From the NCBI RefSeq assembly GCF_003217255.1, contig NZ_QJTE01000009.1, positions 1 through 57,259 of the forward strand: DNA of 57,259 bases. Reading direction: 5' to 3'. The notes beneath the pieces are model-generated. The model ran no database searches, was not told the origin of the DNA, and was given only the letters and a program-made list of their open reading frames with translations. This stretch comes from Pseudoroseicyclus aestuarii. GTDB taxonomy: Bacteria > Pseudomonadota > Alphaproteobacteria > Rhodobacterales > Rhodobacteraceae. Shown piece by piece: positions 56,354 to 57,259 of this stretch. Within the stretch, counting starts at the first letter, position 1; each line of letters begins with the position of its first letter. The translations under genes and the position numbers were made by a program.

Positions 56354-56539
56354 CTAAGCTACCTCGGTTGACGTGCCTTCCTCGATCCAGGCCATCACCT
56401 CGGTGACCTTCACGAACGAACAGCCGCCGCGCTTGTAGATGCGGATCGATCCGTCATTGGCCCAGCGGTAGAAGGTACGCAGCGATGCGCCAAAGAGCTC
56501 CGGCGCCGCATTTATGCGCACGTAGATCGGCGTTGGCAT
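56354..56539 (-). CDS. AlpA/excisionase-like DNA-binding protein
   Basis: The protein has 61 residues from ATG 56539, behind GGAGGGG. The sequence PELFGASLRTFYRWANDGSIRIYKRGG is a MerR-type winged HTH as found in excisionases and AlpA regulators; KVTEVMAWIEE completes it. Such proteins help excise or regulate integrated elements. It is the gene nearest the tRNA-Leu 3' end, and its start lies next to the end of the 45-residue ORF, with the ribosome site inside that frame. An integrase is not seen before the window ends. Confidence 0.75.
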   Translation of the reverse strand: MPTPIYVRINAAPELFGASLRTFYRWANDGSIRIYKRGGCSFVKVTEVMAWIEEGTSTEVA

Positions 56540-56540
56540 C

Positions 56541-56678
56541 TTACCCCTCCCTCTCTGTGTCTGCATTGTTGTGCGCCTGGACCGACCGTTCTGCCTTCGC
56601 GCAGCCATGCCGCCCGCACCACGCATGCAGTGCGCATCCGCACGCGATGCGGTCCCCAGTGCTGACGCCGCCGCTCAT
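56541..56678 (-). CDS. 45-residue Cys-rich ORF of the phage-like element
   Basis: ATG 56678 overlaps the stop of the upstream HPPCT gene (ATGA) and the frame ends two bases before the excisionase-like ATG, so all three would be translated in sequence. The product contains CGCALHAWCGRHGC, with four Cys and two His, suggestive of a small zinc-binding knuckle; the tail is polar (KAERSVQAHNNADTEREG). No family is recognised. Confidence 0.5.
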   Translation of the reverse strand: MSGGVSTGDRIACGCALHAWCGRHGCAKAERSVQAHNNADTEREG

Positions 56679-57259
56679 GCCGTCACCTCGGCTGCGTCGA
56701 TGGCGGTGCCGGCCCATTGCTCCGCGCAGGCCTCGGCCACGCCCTCGAAGGTGCGGCTGCGGATCTTCCAGCGGTCGGGGCCCGGCGGTGCGCGGTGGAT
56801 CGCGCTCCAGGCCTTGTGCTGGGGCGTGCCGGCCTTCGGCGGTGTCAGCTTCTCCGTCGCTGCCAGTTGCGGCAGGCCGCGCAGGTAGAAGCCGGTTGCC
56901 TTGAAGGCCGGCTCGCCGAACCACCAGGGTTGGACGATCTGCGGCTTCGGCAAGTCAGCCGGCAGGCGGGCGCGGCCGTGCGGGTTCATCACCGGGTTCT
57001 CGATCGCGACCCGCGGGATCGGGGCCTGCCAGCAAGCGGTGAAGAGCGCGGCGCCCTCGTCCAGCAGTCGCCACATGATCGCGCGGCGGGCCTTGGCCGA
57101 AAGGGTCGGCCAGTCCGCCCGCTCCGCGGCGCTTGCATCGGCGGGCGGGTTCCTCGGCGGCTCATGCAGCCAGCGGACGCCGCTGTTGCAGAGCCGGGTG
57201 CAGGGCGGGTGCATCACGGCCAGCATGCCCCAGCCGAGGTGCAGGTAATCGCGGATGTC
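56675..57259 (-). CDS. Phage-type protein with HPPCT motif, 5' end beyond window
   Basis: At least 194 residues are inside the window; the reading frame is open to the last base, so the start lies further right. Seen: YLHLGWGMLAVMHPPCTRLCNSG near the visible N-terminus, then ARRAIMWRLL, IPRVAIENPVMNPHG, KPQIVQPWWFGEPAFKATGFYL and LPQL. This HPPCT, IENP, QPWxFG order is typical of a phage/prophage family often annotated as methyltransferase-like, resembling the PPC region of cytosine-5 methyltransferases. It lacks evident further methylase motifs here. It is the first gene of a small coupled operon running toward tRNA-Leu. Confidence 0.65.
   Translation of the reverse strand, partial: DIRDYLHLGWGMLAVMHPPCTRLCNSGVRWLHEPPRNPPADASAAERADWPTLSAKARRAIMWRLLDEGAALFTACWQAPIPRVAIENPVMNPHGRARLPADLPKPQIVQPWWFGEPAFKATGFYLRGLPQLAATEKLTPPKAGTPQHKAWSAIHRAPPGPDRWKIRSRTFEGVAEACAEQWAGTAIDAAEVTA

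Larger units (their letters stand above)
56281..57259. mobile_element. Start of a phage-like element at tRNA-Leu(GAG)
   Basis: All three genes right of tRNA-Leu read toward the tRNA and are of phage or integrative-element type (HPPCT protein, small Cys-rich ORF, excisionase-like protein). A gene order that begins immediately 3' of a tRNA suggests integration there. No integrase or second attachment repeat is visible before the window ends, so the extent and family are unknown. Confidence 0.5.

Overview
The window looks like chromosome from an alphaproteobacterium of the order Rhodobacterales (Roseobacter/Paracoccus/Rhodobacter relatives). This is inferred from the strong GC bias at third codon positions over most of the window, from an aa3-type ctaD followed by a DUF2244 gene and lying next to lipB, from carA divergent from a YqeY gene, and from the abundance of ABC uptake operons. 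I cannot assign a genus from the sequence alone.

Positions 1 to about 20,528 are accessory. They end on a P4-type tyrosine integrase whose gene abuts the 3' end of tRNA-Thr(TGT), the usual arrangement of a tRNA-integrated island. The stretch opens inside an IS3-family element (1-95) and carries a low-GC RloC/PrrC-like AAA ATPase with a zinc-hook motif and a candidate anticodon-nuclease tail. Convergent with it is an unrecognised protein with a transglutaminase-like Cys/His/Asp pattern. Three regulator/target pairs follow: alpha/beta hydrolase with LysR, MFS exporter with TetR, and SDR with HxlR. They are separated by decayed DNA with tandem and dispersed repeats and a broken second IS3 copy. 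A compact eight-kilobase operon (10.7-18.6 kb) encodes a Ugp/Mal-type ABC importer, a protein with two glycerophosphodiesterase domains, a LacI regulator and an inositol-monophosphatase-family enzyme. An AraC pseudogene and the integrase close the island.

Positions 20,529 to 56,280 read as core chromosome. In order: tRNA-Thr; a 59-residue membrane protein overlapping a sodium:solute symporter; hpnE-hpnD-hpnC for squalene synthesis; a secreted lambda-lysozyme-like muramidase; aldehyde dehydrogenase, glutathione transferase and glycerate 2-kinase; metallophosphoesterase; porin; a complete peptide/nickel-type ABC operon; tRNA-Asn; an MBL hydrolase divergent from an EnvZ-like histidine kinase; aldo/keto reductase; a penicillin-acylase-family enzyme divergent from a beta-hydroxyacid dehydrogenase; modABC plus a GntR regulator; a cellulose-synthase-like glycosyltransferase; carA; YqeY; DUF2244; ctaD; lipB; and tRNA-Leu(GAG).

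Position 56,281 to the window end starts a second mobile element immediately 3' of tRNA-Leu. It holds an AlpA/excisionase-like protein, a 45-residue Cys-rich ORF and a phage-type protein with an HPPCT motif cut by the window edge. The window therefore shows two tRNA-linked insertion sites flanking about 36 kb of backbone. The most interesting candidates are the RloC-like nuclease with its unknown convergent neighbour, the tandem-phosphodiesterase uptake operon, and the small coupled ORFs of the right-hand element.
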